DNA of 13,401 nt from WRDS01 sp964492775 (lineage in GTDB: Bacteria > Actinomycetota > Coriobacteriia > Anaerosomatales > PHET01). The notes below the pieces were generated by a model, which ran no database searches, had not been told where the DNA came from, and saw only the letters and a list, made by a program, of their open reading frames with translations. The translations under genes were made by a program, and so were the position numbers. The stretch's first letter is position 1. Every line of letters begins with the position of its first letter. The stretch spans positions 1 to 13,401 of the forward strand of contig CAZBLH010000037.1 in the NCBI GenBank assembly GCA_964492775.1, in the 5' to 3' direction. This document shows positions 13,391 to 13,401 of the stretch, piece after piece.

Positions 13391-13401
13391 GCGTCTCACG
13401 C

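Overview
The window is a gene-dense stretch of high-GC bacterial chromosome in which every supported gene lies on the + strand. The order alaS-ruvX-mltG-yqeG-aroE followed by type IV pilus (T4P) genes, the strong GC preference at third codon positions and the YqeG-type HAD phosphatase suggest an actinobacterium, most likely of the Coriobacteriia/Anaerosomatales kind. This is inference from gene content and composition, and a GC-rich clostridium-like lineage such as Symbiobacterium is not excluded. No tRNA, rRNA, CRISPR array, insertion sequence or phage gene was seen.

Layout. (1) Bases 2-5609 are housekeeping: the 3' nine-tenths of alaS (alanyl-tRNA synthetase), ruvX (Holliday junction resolvase-like/16S rRNA processing), mltG (lytic transglycosylase that ends glycan strands), a yqeG-family phosphatase and aroE (shikimate dehydrogenase). 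Spacing is tight, with a one-base ruvX/mltG overlap and aroE abutting the next gene. (2) Bases 5610-13390 are T4P genes: pilB1, a PATAN/DUF4388 protein with a very long Glu-Pro repeat tail, a small MglA/CvnD-like GTPase, a second pilB (pilB2), pilC and a type IV pilin. No pilT (retraction ATPase) lies between the pilB genes and pilC.

How the genes may work together. PilB1 and PilB2 are assembly ATPases that act on the PilC inner-membrane platform to polymerise the pilin. Between the two motors sit a PATAN protein and a Ras-like GTPase. PATAN regulators are known to bind PilB/PilC in cyanobacteria, and MglA-type GTPases control T4P polarity in Myxococcus, so this pair is a plausible motor-control module. 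Its mechanism here is inferred, and it is the best candidate for a little-described system in the window.

Regulation. Two intergenic regions carry sequences resembling sigma-28 (FliA/WhiG) promoters with the same architecture: TAAA-N15-GCCGATAC before the pilin gene and TAAG-N15-CCCGATAC before pilB2. The second is followed directly by a perfect CRP-type palindrome, TGTGA-N6-TCACA. The pilin transcript predicted from its promoter would begin with an 8-bp hairpin. The 166-bp leader of the PATAN gene can form competing hairpins. Together these suggest that the pilus genes may be controlled by a motility/developmental sigma factor and perhaps a cyclic-nucleotide regulator, separately from the housekeeping genes upstream.
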